Below are positions 45,736 to 54,967 of a DNA stretch of 64,000 nucleotides, piece by piece. The DNA comes from Nocardioides ungokensis (GTDB lineage Bacteria; Actinomycetota; Actinomycetes; Propionibacteriales; Nocardioidaceae). A program made the translations under genes and the position numbers. Position 1 is the first letter of the stretch. Each line of letters starts with the position of its first letter. The notes below the pieces were generated by a model. It worked only from the letters and a program-made list of their open reading frames with translations, had not been told where the DNA came from and ran no database searches. Where the stretch lies: positions 2,985,001 to 3,049,000 of the forward strand of contig NZ_CP059164.1 in the NCBI RefSeq assembly GCF_013466985.1, read 5' to 3'.

Positions 45736-47201
45736 GCGTCCTCGCGATCGACGCCGGGACCACCGGCGTCACCGCGGTCGTGGTCGACGACGACGGCACG
45801 ATCGCGGCCACCGGCTACCAGGAGTTCGGCCAGCACTTTCCGCAGCCCGGCTGGGTGGAGCACGCCCCCGAGGAGATCTGGCAGGCCACCCTCGAGGCGA
45901 CCCGCGACGTCCTGAAGAAGTGCGACCGGAGCAGCCTGCAGGCGGTCGGGATCACCAACCAGCGCGAGACGATCCTGTTGTGGGACCGCGAGACCATGGG
46001 CTCCCCCCGGCGCGCGATCGTCTGGCAGGACCGGCGCACCGCCGACATCTGCAAACGCCTCCGCGACGAGGGCCACGAGGACCGGGTCACCGAGCTGACC
46101 GGCCTGCGCCTCGACCCGTACTTCTCCGGCACCAAGCTGGCCTGGCTGGCCGAGCACGAGCCGCACACGTGGGCACTCGTCGAGTCGGGGCGGTACGCCG
46201 TCGGCACCGTCGACTCCTACCTGATCGCCCGGATGACGCGCGGCACCTACCACGTCACCGACGTCTCCAACGCGTGCCGGACCCTCCTCCTCGACCTCTC
46301 CGAGGGCGACTGGTCCGACGAGCTCTGCTCGCTGTTCGGGGTGCCCCGGGACGCGCTCCCGGAGCTGGTGCCCAACTGGGGCGAGGTCGCGACCACCGAC
46401 CCCCGCTCGTTCCTGGACCTGTCGCTGCCGATCGCGGGGATCGCCGGCGACCAGCAGTCGGCGCTGTTCGGCCAGACGTGCTTCGACGAGGGCGACTCCA
46501 AGTGCACCTACGGGACCGGGTCGTTCATCCTCACCAACACCGGCACGACCCTCGAGCGCTCCGACGCGGGGCTGCTGTCCACCGCGGCCTGGCGCTCCCC
46601 CGACGGGGAGCTGACCTACGCCCTCGAGGGCGCGATCTTCGTGACCGGCGCCGCGGTCCAGTGGCTGCGCGACGGTCTGCAGATCGTCGGCTCTGCTGCC
46701 GAGACCGCGGCGATCGCGGCGACCGTGCCCGACAGCCAGGGCGTGGTCTTCGTCCCGGCGCTCACCGGTCTCGGCGCGCCGCACTGGGACCCCCACGCCC
46801 GCGGGCTGCTGATCGGGATGACCCGCGGCACGACCCGGGCCACGTCGTCCGCGCGACGCTCGAGGCGATCGCGTTCGAGGTGCGCGACGTGCTCGAGACG
46901 ATGCCGGCTCGCACCTCGCTGCGGGTCGACGGCGGAGCCGCCGCCAACGACCTGCTCTGCCAGGTCCAGGCCGACCAGATCGGCGTACCCGTTGAGCGCC
47001 CGGCGATCATCGAGACCACCGCACTGGGCGCCGCCTTCCTCGCCGGCCTCGGCACCGGGGTCTGGTCCTCCACCGACGAGCTCCGCGACACCTGGCGCCT
47101 GGACACACCTCTTCGAGCCCACCAGTGACCGCACCCGGGCCGACGCCGCCCACACCCCGCTGGCTGAAGGCCGTCGACCGCTCGAAGGGCTGGCCGACTG
47201 A
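45732..47201 (+). CDS. glpK: Glycerol kinase, frameshifted 3' end
   Basis: Phosphorylates glycerol to sn-glycerol 3-phosphate. About 490 residues of the FGGY family: [12 protein letters not shown] (phosphate loop), [18 protein letters not shown] and [12 protein letters not shown] (glycerol contacts), [27 protein letters not shown] and, after a break, [14 protein letters not shown]. Four indels lie at about 46840 (missing base), 47106 (extra), 47155 (extra C) and 47194 (missing G); repaired, the end reads RSKGWAD with TGA at 47201. No glpF or glpD nearby. Confidence 0.9.
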   Translation: MSVLAIDAGTTGVTAVVVDDDGTIAATGYQEFGQHFPQPGWVEHAPEEIWQATLEATRDVLKKCDRSSLQAVGITNQRETILLWDRETMGSPRRAIVWQDRRTADICKRLRDEGHEDRVTELTGLRLDPYFSGTKLAWLAEHEPHTWALVESGRYAVGTVDSYLIARMTRGTYHVTDVSNACRTLLLDLSEGDWSDELCSLFGVPRDALPELVPNWGEVATTDPRSFLDLSLPIAGIAGDQQSALFGQTCFDEGDSKCTYGTGSFILTNTGTTLERSDAGLLSTAAWRSPDGELTYALEGAIFVTGAAVQWLRDGLQIVGSAAETAAIAATVPDSQGVVFVPALTGLGAPHWDPHARGLLIGMTRGTTRATSSARRSRRSRSRCATCSRRCRLAPRCGSTAEPPPTTCSARSRPTRSAYPLSARRSSRPPHWAPPSSPASAPGSGPPPTSSATPGAWTHLFEPTSDRTRADAAHTPLAEGRRPLEGLAD

Positions 47202-47206
47202 GCGGA

Positions 47207-47265
47207 TAGTCCGTGACGCTTCTGTCGTGGAAACAGCGTCATCACAACAGAAACGTCACGGACTA
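47207..47265. terminator. Hairpin between convergent genes
   Basis: Arms 47207-47225 and 47247-47265 (TAGTCCGTGACGCTTCTGT and its near-perfect complement, one mismatch in 19) with a 21-nt loop. The right arm contains the stop codon of the opposing gene. It can serve both strands as a terminator; no T tract. Confidence 0.65.
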
Positions 47266-48178
47266 CCCCTGGGAGTCCAACCTGGCCACCGCCGCCGCGG
47301 CCTCGTCGCGGAGCCGTTGCGCGTCGGCCACCTCCGACTCGGCGTCGGCGCGCGCGTCCTCGGCCTGCTCGAGCTCCTCGTCGACCTCGTCGCCCGTTCC
47401 TCGAGCTCGGCCAGGCGGCGGCGCAGCTCGTCGATCTCGCCCTGGACCTGCAGCCCGCGGGCCTCGAGCTCCTCGACTGCGGAGGCGGCCTCGGCCAGCA
47501 CCTCACGCGCCGAGGTCAGCTCCTCCTCCGCCTCCTCGACGCGGGCCTCGGCCTCGGCCCGCGCCTTCCGCTCCGCCTCGGGGTCGGGTACGACGTGCAG
47601 CTCGGGCCGCGGGGTGGGCTCGGCCTCGCGCGGGGTGGCGGTGAGCCCGAGGGCCTCCGGGAACGCCGTCGCCGAACCGAGGTGTCGACATCGCCCACGC
47701 CGGTGGCGCTCAGCGGCGCGACCAGCAGGCCGCTGCGGACCGCCTGGGCACAGTCCTCGTCGAGGATCGCGGCGGTGAGCGTGGCCTCGACCTGGTCGGA
47801 CACCGCAGACGTGACCTTGAGGCCGAGGTCGGCGGCCACCGCCCGGGCGCGGGCCGTCACGGCCGCGGTCAGCTGGCGCCGCTGCCGGGTCAGGGCCCGC
47901 AGCTCGTCGCCGGCCAGGTTGGCCTGGGCCTCGCGCAGCGCGGCGCCGACGGCGAGCACCTGTCCGACCTGCTCGGCCTCCCGACGGACGAGCAGGTTGA
48001 CCACCCAGGCGGCCGTGGAGGGCTTCCGCAGCGCCTTGACCCGCTGCGCGAGCTCGGCGTCCCCGGCCTTGAGCTCCTTGGCGCGGGCGTCCCGGGCGGG
48101 GGTGAACTCCGCCAGCGCCATCCCGTAGAGCGCATCCGCCTCCTCGAAGAGCCGGTCGGTCACGGACTCACTCGTCAT
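47263..48178 (-). CDS. Coiled-coil protein of unknown function, two frameshifts
   Basis: About 305 residues. The N-terminal half (DRLFEEADALYGMALAEFTPARDARAKEL, KPSTAAWVVNLLVRR) recurs in actinobacterial proteins of unknown function. The C-terminal part is a long Glu/Ala-rich coiled coil (EAEARVEEAEEELTSAREV, VEELEARG, QGEIDELRRRLAELEE) ending in VARLDSQG at a TAG inside the hairpin. The frame breaks at about 47683 and 47398, both one missing base. The ATG lies inside the end of the response regulator gene, overlapping by 11 nt. Confidence 0.72.
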
Positions 48179-48842
48179 CGTCGAGGCCCTGCTCGATGGC
48201 GTAGCGCGTGAGCTCCACCCGGTTGTGCATCTGGAGCTTGCGCAGCGTGTTCTGCACGTGGTTCTGCACGGTGCGGTGGGAGAGCACGAGCCGCTCGGCG
48301 ATCTGCTTGTAGGACATCCCCTTGGCGACCATCCGGAGGACCTCGGTCTCGCGCTCGGTCAGCTCGGGACGGTGGATCCCGTCACCGTCGGAGCGGTCCT
48401 CGGGCCCGCCGCCGGAGATCCTGCGGAACTCCCCGAGCACCAGGCCCGCCAGCCCGGGGGTGAAGACGGTGTCCCCCGCCGCCACCCGGCGTACGGCCGA
48501 GAGGAGCTCCTCGCGGGAGGCGGACTTCACCAGGTAGCCGGTGGCGCCTGCCTTGACCGCGGCGAGCACGTCGCCCTGCTCGCCCGAGGCCGAGAGGATC
48601 AGCACCCGCGCGGACGGGTCCTGCCGGATCACCTCGGCGGTCACCTCCACCCCGCCGGGGGCGGGGATCTGCAGGTCCAGGACCACCACCTGCGGGCGGG
48701 TGGCCGTGAAGCGCGCGAGCGCCTCGCGCCCGCTGGCCGCCACCGCCACGACCGTGAAGCCGGACGCCGCCAGGTCCCGCTCGACCGCGTCGCGCCACAT
48801 CGGGTGGTCGTCGACCACCATCACCCGGACCGGCTCGTCCAC
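48168..48842 (-). CDS. NarL-family response regulator (MacR-like partner)
   Basis: 224 residues from GTG 48842: receiver domain with VDDHP, Asp56 in VVVLDLQIP, Lys in YLVKSASREEL; LuxR-type HTH with [45 protein letters not shown] precedes the start. Its kinase is most likely the gene at 49431-50585, separated by a flavin reductase-like gene. Confidence 0.92.
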   Translation of the reverse strand: MDEPVRVMVVDDHPMWRDAVERDLAASGFTVVAVAASGREALARFTATRPQVVVLDLQIPAPGGVEVTAEVIRQDPSARVLILSASGEQGDVLAAVKAGATGYLVKSASREELLSAVRRVAAGDTVFTPGLAGLVLGEFRRISGGGPEDRSDGDGIHRPELTERETEVLRMVAKGMSYKQIAERLVLSHRTVQNHVQNTLRKLQMHNRVELTRYAIEQGLDDDE

Positions 48843-48886
48843 CGGGCCCCCTTCCCCTGCGACACCGTGCGGGGCCCGGCGTCGCG

Positions 48887-49399
48887 TCAGTCCTGTCCGC
48901 CGCGACTGTAGCGACCCCGGCGGTGCACGAGGGGGACTTCGTCCTCCCCCGCCTCGACGTGCTCGACGGTGCAGGTGACCAGCGTCGACCACCCGACGTC
49001 GCCGGTCGTCTCGAGCGCGACGCCCGCCCACGTCGGGGCGGTGACCAGCCGCGGCCCCCAGCGGGTCGACTCGAAGTCGGCCATCCGGAAGGCCCCGCCG
49101 GGGGCCGGGGCCGTCCCTGCGAAGGCGTCGGCGAGGTCGCGGTGCGCCCAGCCGAGCAGCTGCACCACCGCACGGCGAGTCCGGACCAGCTCGTCGGCCA
49201 GGTCGGAGTCGGGGTCCACCAGCGCGAGCACCCGCGCCGGCTCCCCGTTGGCCACCATCAGCGACGTCACGGTCAGGCCCGCGCGGCCCTCCGCGTCGCC
49301 GGCGGTCCACAGGCTCACCGCGCCGCCCAGCCGGCCGCGCCAGCGCCGGACCGGGTCCGGCTCGGGGTCCAGGAACGGGTGCTCGCTGTGGATCGTCAC
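48887..49399 (-). CDS. Flavin reductase-like FMN-binding protein
   Basis: 170 residues of the split-barrel flavin reductase type: GGAVSLWTAGDAEGRAGLTVTSLMVANGEPARVLALVDPDSDL (about 20-62) is the FMN-binding N-terminal part. GTG 49399 is preferred to the longer start. It lies between a sensor kinase and its response regulator. Whether it reduces flavin or binds FMN for another purpose is unknown. Confidence 0.78.
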   Translation of the reverse strand: MTIHSEHPFLDPEPDPVRRWRGRLGGAVSLWTAGDAEGRAGLTVTSLMVANGEPARVLALVDPDSDLADELVRTRRAVVQLLGWAHRDLADAFAGTAPAPGGAFRMADFESTRWGPRLVTAPTWAGVALETTGDVGWSTLVTCTVEHVEAGEDEVPLVHRRGRYSRGGQD

Positions 49400-49430
49400 G
49401 CAGCCGAGGGTACGGCGCACCCCGGCCCGG

Positions 49431-50585
49431 TCAGGGGGCTGTGACCGTCCGCGGCACCCGGAGCTCCCACTCGGTGCCGAACGAGCCGGTGGTGAGCGTG
49501 GCCGTGCCGCCGAGGTCCGCGATCCGGCCCCGGATCGACTCGACGACCCCCAGCCGGCCCTCGCGCTCCGCCTCGGCCAGGCGCCCCTCGGGGATGCCGG
49601 GCCCCTCGTCGCGGACGCTGAGGTCGAGGTGTCCGGGCAGCGCCTCGAGCAGCACCCAGGCGGGCGCCTGCGGCCCGACGTGACGGGCGACGTTGTCCAG
49701 GCAGGCCTCGACCACCGCGACCAGCTCGGCGGCCACCGCAGCCGGCAGCGGGACCGGCTCGGCGGGGACCGCGACGCTGACCGGGCGGGTCACCTCGAGG
49801 CGGGTCAGGGCCGCGACCAGGTCGGTGGCGGCGGTCCCGTCGGCCGCGGGACCGGTGACGGCGTCCTGGCGGCGAATGAGGGTGCGCAGCGCCGCCTCCT
49901 GCTCGCCGGCCAGGCGGCCCAGCTCGGCCGGCTCCCCGCCCAGCTCGGCTCCGCGCCGCTGGACCAGCGCCAGCACCTGCAGCACCCCGTCGTGGACGGC
50001 GCGGGCCAGGCGCGCGCGCTCGACGGCGGCCGCGGCCGAGCGCTCGGCGACGTCGCGCTCGTCGGCCATCTGCTGCAGCGACGCGCACATGAAGCCCACG
50101 ACCGGTCCCCCCACCAGCAGCAGGAAGACGTTGCCGTAGTTGGCCTGGGTCAGGTGGGTGCGCACCGCGAGGTCCGCGGCGGAGAGGCAGGCAGCGGCGA
50201 CCAGCCCGCCCACCCACCGCCAGTGCAGCGCCCACGCGAGCAGGGCGCCCATCACCCAGAAGCCGGGGATGGTCGTCTCGATCCCGTCCCCCTTGATCGC
50301 CGGCGAGACCAGCACGAGCGCCACGGCGATGCCGAGGTCGGCCACCAGCAACCAGGCCGTACGTCGCGCGGGCGCGGCGTACGCCCAGATCGCGAAGCCG
50401 GTCCAGAGCACCATCACCACCACGCAGGCCACCCCGGCTGCGGGGTGCGCGTAGCTGCTCGCCCGGTAGAGGTCGAGCACCACCGTGTTCAGCAGCACGA
50501 TGACCCGGAGCACCGCCAGGGCCCGGAAGAGCCTGCTCTCGACGGCGACAGCCGCCGGTCCCGTCCCGACGGGGGTGGCGGTCAG
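49431..50585 (-). CDS. MacS-like sensor histidine kinase
   Basis: Multi-pass sensor: about six hydrophobic segments in the first 165 residues, a HisKA_3-type H-box (RLARAVHDGVLQVLALVQRRG, His about 198) and a HATPase domain (VEACLDNVARHVG, DEGPGIPEG, GRLGVVESIRGRI). The first standard start is GTG 50513, but the conserved-looking ESRLFRALAVLRV lies upstream. I extend to a CTG at 50585 that overlaps the plsC stop as CTGA and has AAGG 4 nt before it. Resembles actinobacterial MacS kinases. Confidence 0.82.
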   Translation of the reverse strand: MTATPVGTGPAAVAVESRLFRALAVLRVIVLLNTVVLDLYRASSYAHPAAGVACVVVMVLWTGFAIWAYAAPARRTAWLLVADLGIAVALVLVSPAIKGDGIETTIPGFWVMGALLAWALHWRWVGGLVAAACLSAADLAVRTHLTQANYGNVFLLLVGGPVVGFMCASLQQMADERDVAERSAAAAVERARLARAVHDGVLQVLALVQRRGAELGGEPAELGRLAGEQEAALRTLIRRQDAVTGPAADGTAATDLVAALTRLEVTRPVSVAVPAEPVPLPAAVAAELVAVVEACLDNVARHVGPQAPAWVLLEALPGHLDLSVRDEGPGIPEGRLAEAEREGRLGVVESIRGRIADLGGTATLTTGSFGTEWELRVPRTVTAP

Positions 50586-51311
50586 GACGCCTTCTTCTGC
50601 TCGTCGGCGGACGCCTCGGCCGCTTCCTTCTCGAGCCGCTTGGACTCCTCCTTGGCGCGGCTGGCGTACATGTCGACGTACTCCTGCCCAGAGAGCCGCA
50701 TGATCTCGTACATGATCTCGTCGGTGATCGAGCGCAGGATGTAGCGGTCGTTCTCCATGCCCTCGTAGCGCGAGAAGTCGAGCGGCTTGCCGAAGCGGAC
50801 GACGGGCGCGTGAACGAGCCGAACTTCTTGCCGGGCGGGGCGACCACGTCGGTGCCGACGACGGCGACGGGGATCACCGGGACCCCGGTCTCGAGGGTGA
50901 GCCGGGCGACGCCGGTCTTGCCGCGGTAGAGACGGCCGTCGTGGGAGCGGGTGCCCTCGGGGTAGATCCCGAAGAGGCCGCCCTCGCCCAGCACCCGCTT
51001 GGCCGACAGCAGCGCCCCGCTGCGGCGTCGGCGCCGGAGCGGTCGATCGGCACCTGGCCGGAGCCGGAGAAGAAGGTCTTCTGCAGCCAGCCCTTGACGC
51101 CGCGACCGGTGAAGTACTCCGCCTTGGCCACGAAGGTCACGCGGCGCGGCAGCGTGAGCGGCATGAACAGCCAGTCCGCGTAGGAGAGGTGGTTGCTGGC
51201 CAGGATCGCAGGTCCCTCGGCGGGGACGTGCTCGGCACCGGTGACCCGGGGCCGGAAGACCAGCCTGAGCCACGGCCCGAGGGCAACCCACTTCAGGAAC
51301 CAGTAGAACAC
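50582..51311 (-). CDS. 1-acyl-sn-glycerol-3-phosphate acyltransferase (PlsC family), two frameshifts
   Basis: Membrane-associated acyltransferase of phospholipid synthesis, about 243 residues. SNHLSYADWLF carries the catalytic NHxxxxD-type box; GLFGIYPEGTRSHDGRLYRGKTGVARL is block III with the EGTRS motif. The frame breaks at about 51018 and 50813, each one missing base; the last part (about 50810-50585) reads an amphipathic Glu/Lys/Ala-rich tail ending KEAAEASADEQKKAS. GTG 51311 has GAGGG upstream. Confidence 0.85.
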
Positions 51312-51451
51312 CGTTGACCCTCCAAGACCCTCTGCCCCAAAAACCTCTGCACGGCTGCCCGACCGGACCGTTGCACGAAGCCTAGTCCCTGGACCGGCGA
51401 CACCGGCCCGTCCTTGCCCCACGGACCGGCCGACTACGGCACAATGCGCGC

Positions 51452-52220
51452 ATGACGGTGAACCCCCTCGCCACGCCGCTGTCGCTCCCGGCCCGCCCGG
51501 AGCTCACCGGCGGTCGCCCGCTCGGGGTGCTGCTCCTGCACGGCTTCAGCGGTTCGCCGGCCTCGATGAAGCCGTGGGCACACGCCCTCGCCGAGCGGGG
51601 GTACGCCGTCGAGGTGCCGCTGCTGCCCGGTCACGGCACCGCTGGCAGGACCTGAACAAGGTCGCCTGGACCGACTGGTACGCCGAGGCCGACGGCGCGC
51701 TCGACCGGCTCCGTGCGAGCACCGAGGCGTCGTGGTCGGTGCGCTCTCCATGGGCGGGTCGGTGGCGCTGCGGCTCGCCGAGGAGCGTGGCTCCGACGTC
51801 GCCGGCCTGGTCCTGGTCAACCCGTTCGTCTCCAGCACCCGCACCGAGCTGAAGGCGCTGCCGGTGCTCAAGCGCGTCGTACCGTCGCTCAAGGGCGTGG
51901 TCAACGACATCAAGAAGCCCGGCCAGGACGAGGTGGGCTACCCACGCCTCCCGCTGCGCGGCCTGGCCGCTGTGCTGGAGATGTGGCAGTCCGTCGTCCC
52001 CGACCTGCCGAAGGTGACCCAGCCGCTGCTCTACTTCCGGTCCTCGGTCGACCACGTGATCGACCCCTCGTCGAGCCCGACGGTCCTGGGCGCGGTCAGC
52101 TCCCGCGACGTGGAGGAGCGGATCCTCGCCGACAGCTTCCACGTGGCCACGCTCGACAACGACGCTCCCCGGATCTTCGAGGAGAGCGCCGAGTTCGTGG
52201 CCCGGGTCACCGCTTCCTGA
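51452..52220 (+). CDS. Alpha/beta hydrolase (carboxylesterase/monoacylglycerol lipase-like), two frameshifts
   Basis: About 256 residues. VLLLHGFSGSPASMKPWA is the oxyanion-hole region, GALSMGGSVALRLAEE the nucleophile elbow, PLLYFRSSVDHVIDP the Asp region, and DSFHVATLDND holds the catalytic His. The frame changes at about 51643 and 51732, each one missing base, in an otherwise intact gene. It resembles the Est30 carboxylesterase type. CACAAT stands 6 nt before the ATG, a weak leaderless promoter. Confidence 0.83.
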
Positions 52221-52265
52221 CCCCGGATCCGGGGAGGTCCGGTGGTCCCGGGACCGCCGACCACC

Positions 52266-52271
52266 TACCCT
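52266..52271 (+). promoter_or_regulatory. -10 box of a leaderless small-gene promoter
   Basis: TACCCT ending 6 nt before the GTG at 52278. Confidence 0.5.
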
Positions 52272-52277
52272 CGACCC

Positions 52278-52694
52278 GTGCAGCCCGACAGCGAGGACGA
52301 CGCCTGGCGCTCGATCGTCGAGAACTACGGCGACCGCGCCGAGCTCGGTCCTGACGACCACTGGTCCGCGCGGGAGGAGCCGGACAGGAGCCCGGACCGG
52401 AGCCCGGACCGGAGCCCCGACGACGACACGGACGAGGCCTGGGAGAGCGACGAGGAGCGGTACGTCCCGCCCCCGCCCCCGCCGCTGCCGCACCTCACGC
52501 CCGACCGGTTCGCCGCGTGGACCGGCGTGTTCGGCTCGCCGACGTTCCTGCTCGTCGCGCTGCTCGTGGGCTTCCACATCCCCGCCTGGCTGGGCTACCT
52601 GCTGGTGGCCGGCTTCGTCGGCGGATTCGTCTACCTGGTCATCCAGATGCCCCGCGAGCCACGCGACCCCGGCGACGACGGCGCCCGCATCTAG
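52278..52694 (+). CDS. Acidic membrane protein with Ser-Pro-Asp-Arg repeats
   Basis: 138 residues: an acidic cytoplasmic N-terminus containing SPDRSPDRSPD encoded by a 12-bp tandem repeat (about 52390-52420), a run of prolines, then two hydrophobic segments (about 87-103 and 107-125) and a short charged end. GTG start backed by the -10 box. No family recognised; the Ser-Pro repeats are possible phosphorylation sites. Confidence 0.68.
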   Translation: MQPDSEDDAWRSIVENYGDRAELGPDDHWSAREEPDRSPDRSPDRSPDDDTDEAWESDEERYVPPPPPPLPHLTPDRFAAWTGVFGSPTFLLVALLVGFHIPAWLGYLLVAGFVGGFVYLVIQMPREPRDPGDDGARI

Positions 52695-52749
52695 GGCGTG
52701 TCCTGGGCGGTCTCGTCGAGGGTCGGCCTCGAAGTCGGCGGCGTGTGGA

Positions 52750-52755
52750 TAGGCT
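52750..52755 (+). promoter_or_regulatory. -10 box of a leaderless TIGR00300 gene promoter
   Basis: TAGGCT ending 7 nt before the GTG at 52763. Confidence 0.5.
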
Positions 52756-52762
52756 CGCCCCC

Positions 52763-54007
52763 GTGAGTGAGAGCGAGACCGTCGAGATCAGCGGCCACCT
52801 GATGGACCACGGCATCCTGTCCCGGGTGCTGGACGACATCCGTGAGTACAGCGGCGACTACACCATCGACCGGTTCGACGTCGGCCGGGAGACCGATGAC
52901 ACCTCGCACGCCGTCATCACGGTGACCGCCGACGACGACGAGGCGCTCCAGCGGCTGCTGATGCGCCTGCAGACGCGCGGCGTCAACATGGTGGACCCGG
53001 GCGAGGCCGACGTGGCCGCCGCCCTGACCGACGGGGTGTTCCCGGACGGCTTCTACTCCACGACCAACCTCGAGACCCGGGTCCGCGTCGACGGCCGCTG
53101 GCTCAACGTCGGCAACCCCGAGATGGACTGCGGCCTGGTGCTCGAGCGCGACGCGCACGGGGCGCCGAGCCGGGTCTTCACGTTGCCGATGTCCGACGTG
53201 CGCGCCGGCATGCTCGTGGTGTGCGGCGCCGCCGGCGTGCAGGTCAGCGTGCCGAAGCCCGACAGGACCGCCGGCAGCTTCGGCTTCATGGAGTCCGACG
53301 TCTCCTCCGAGAAGCCCCAGGCCGTGCTGGTCCGCCAGGTCGCCGACGGCATGCGGGAGGCGAAGGCCGCCGGCAAGAAGGTGCTGTGGGTCGGCGGGCC
53401 CGGCGTCGTGCACACCGGTGCCGCGCCGGCGATGGTCGCGATGGTGAACGCCGGCTTCGTCGACGTCCTCTTCGCCGGCAACGCGCTGGCGACCCACGAC
53501 ATCGAGTCGGCCCTCTACGGCACCAGCCTCGGCGTCGACCTCGCCATGGGCAGCGGCGTGGAGCACGGCCACGAGCACCACATCCGGGCCCTCAACACCA
53601 TCCGCAAGGAGGGCTCGATCCACGCAGCCGTCGAGAGCGGCGTCCTGACCGGCGGCATCATGCACTCGCTGGTCACCCACGACAAGGAGTTCGTGCTCGT
53701 CGGCTCGGTCCGCGACGACGGCCCGCTGCCCGACGTCTACACCGACGTGATCGAGGGCCAGCGGGCGATGCGCGCCCACCTCACCGACGTCGGCTTCTGC
53801 CTGATGGTCGCGACCATGCTGCACTCGGTGGCGACCGGCAACATCCTGCCGGCCTCCATCCCGCTGGTGTGCGTGGACATCAACCCCGCGACCGTGACCA
53901 AGCTGGCCGACCGCGGCTCGTCGCAGGCCCGCGGCATCGTCACCGACGTGGGACTGTTCCTCGAACAGCTCGCCGTCGAGCTCGTCCCCGACTACCGGCG
54001 CTCCTGA
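52763..54007 (+). CDS. TIGR00300-family protein (LOR/SDH domain; archaeal-type ornithine cyclodeaminase-like)
   Basis: 414 residues. The N-terminal LOR/SDH-like regulatory domain reads GHLMDHGILSRVLDDIREYSGDYTIDRFDVG and VITVTADDDEALQRLLMRLQTRGVN. The catalytic part has KKVLWVGGPGVVHTGAAPAMVAMVNAGFVDVLFAGNALATHDIE, YGTSLGVDL and VCVDINPATVTKLADRG. Family members in archaea and cyanobacteria act on ornithine or as the C-terminal half of arginine catabolic enzymes; for actinobacterial copies the reaction is inference. Its 3' end overlaps the convergent ROK gene. Confidence 0.85.
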   Translation: MSESETVEISGHLMDHGILSRVLDDIREYSGDYTIDRFDVGRETDDTSHAVITVTADDDEALQRLLMRLQTRGVNMVDPGEADVAAALTDGVFPDGFYSTTNLETRVRVDGRWLNVGNPEMDCGLVLERDAHGAPSRVFTLPMSDVRAGMLVVCGAAGVQVSVPKPDRTAGSFGFMESDVSSEKPQAVLVRQVADGMREAKAAGKKVLWVGGPGVVHTGAAPAMVAMVNAGFVDVLFAGNALATHDIESALYGTSLGVDLAMGSGVEHGHEHHIRALNTIRKEGSIHAAVESGVLTGGIMHSLVTHDKEFVLVGSVRDDGPLPDVYTDVIEGQRAMRAHLTDVGFCLMVATMLHSVATGNILPASIPLVCVDINPATVTKLADRGSSQARGIVTDVGLFLEQLAVELVPDYRRS

Positions 54008-54965
54008 CCCGGCGCCCCTCGCCGCGTACGACGGTGCGGGCCAGGTCGGCGGCCCCCACGGCCCCGGCCTCGGGCCCGAGCGTGGCGCGGAGCACCGGCG
54101 GGATCACCCGGTGCTCGGCGCCGACCAGCGAGCGGCCGAGCGCGGTGCGGGCCGGGTCCAGCAGCAGGTCCCCGGCGGCCGAGACGCCGCCGCCGACCAC
54201 CACCACGTCGGGGTCGAACGCCGCCACCAGGTTGGCCACCCCCACCCCCAGCCAGTCGCCGACCGAGCCGAACGCCTCCAGCGCCAGCGCGTCGCCGGCC
54301 TCGGCGGCGGCGGTGACCATCGGGCCGGTCAGCTGGTCGGGGTCGCCCTGGCACAGCTCCCGCAGCATCGCCGACGCGTCGAGCCGGGCCCGGGCGTAGC
54401 GGGCCAGGGCGTTTCCGCTGGAGTACTGCTCCCAGCAGCCCCGGCCACCGCACTCGCAGGGCAGCCCGTCCGGCACGACCTGCATGTGCCCGAACTCCCC
54501 GGCCATGCCGTTGGTACCGCGGTGGACCCGGCCGTCGATGACGACCGCGCCGCCGATGCCGGTCCCGAGGGTGACGACGATGCTGTCGCTCGCGCCCCGG
54601 GCCGCGCCGTACGCACACTCGGCCCGGGCGGTGCAGTTGGCGTCGTTGTCGAGCACCACCGTGGTGGCCCAGCGCTCCATGAGCCGGGCGCGCAGCTCCT
54701 CGCCGCGGAACGGCAGGTGCGGGGCGAACATCACCCGCTCCCCCGCGGCGTCCACGAACCCGGCCGCGGCGATGCCCACGCCGTCGACCCGGCGCCCGCG
54801 GGCGACGTCGCGCACCGCCTCGGTCAGCGCGTCCTCCACCAGGGCGGCGTCCACGGTCCGGCCGGGCGTCGACCGTCGCGCGGTGCGCACCAGCCGGCCC
54901 GAGGTCGAGACGGCGGCGGCGAGGACCTTGGTGCCCCCGACGTCGACCCCGATGAAGAGCGGCAC
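53992..54965 (-). CDS. ROK-family sugar kinase/regulator-like protein, uncertain C-terminus
   Basis: About 324 residues from GTG 54965: ATP-binding GVDVGGTKVLAAAV, catalytic LDNDANCTARAE, GTGIGGAVVIDG, EFGHMQVVPDG and the Zn-binding CECGGRGCWEQYSSG. As written, the frame runs on to 53940 across the convergent TIGR00300 gene; one missing G near 54012-54016 would instead end it at 53992 as GAPGQERR. I prefer the shorter end. It begins 3 nt after the stop of the glucokinase gene, so the two are a tandem paralogous pair; it has no N-terminal HTH and is a kinase rather than a repressor. Confidence 0.8.
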
Positions 54966-54967
54966 CG

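Noticed and set aside
48887-49420. Start at 49420 for the flavin reductase-like gene
   Set aside because: The GTG at 49399 gives the natural family start; the extra seven residues add nothing recognisable.
51440-51445. Leaderless promoter for the alpha/beta hydrolase
   Set aside because: CACAAT has the right 6-nt spacing but lacks the first T of TANNNT; not counted in the leaderless list.
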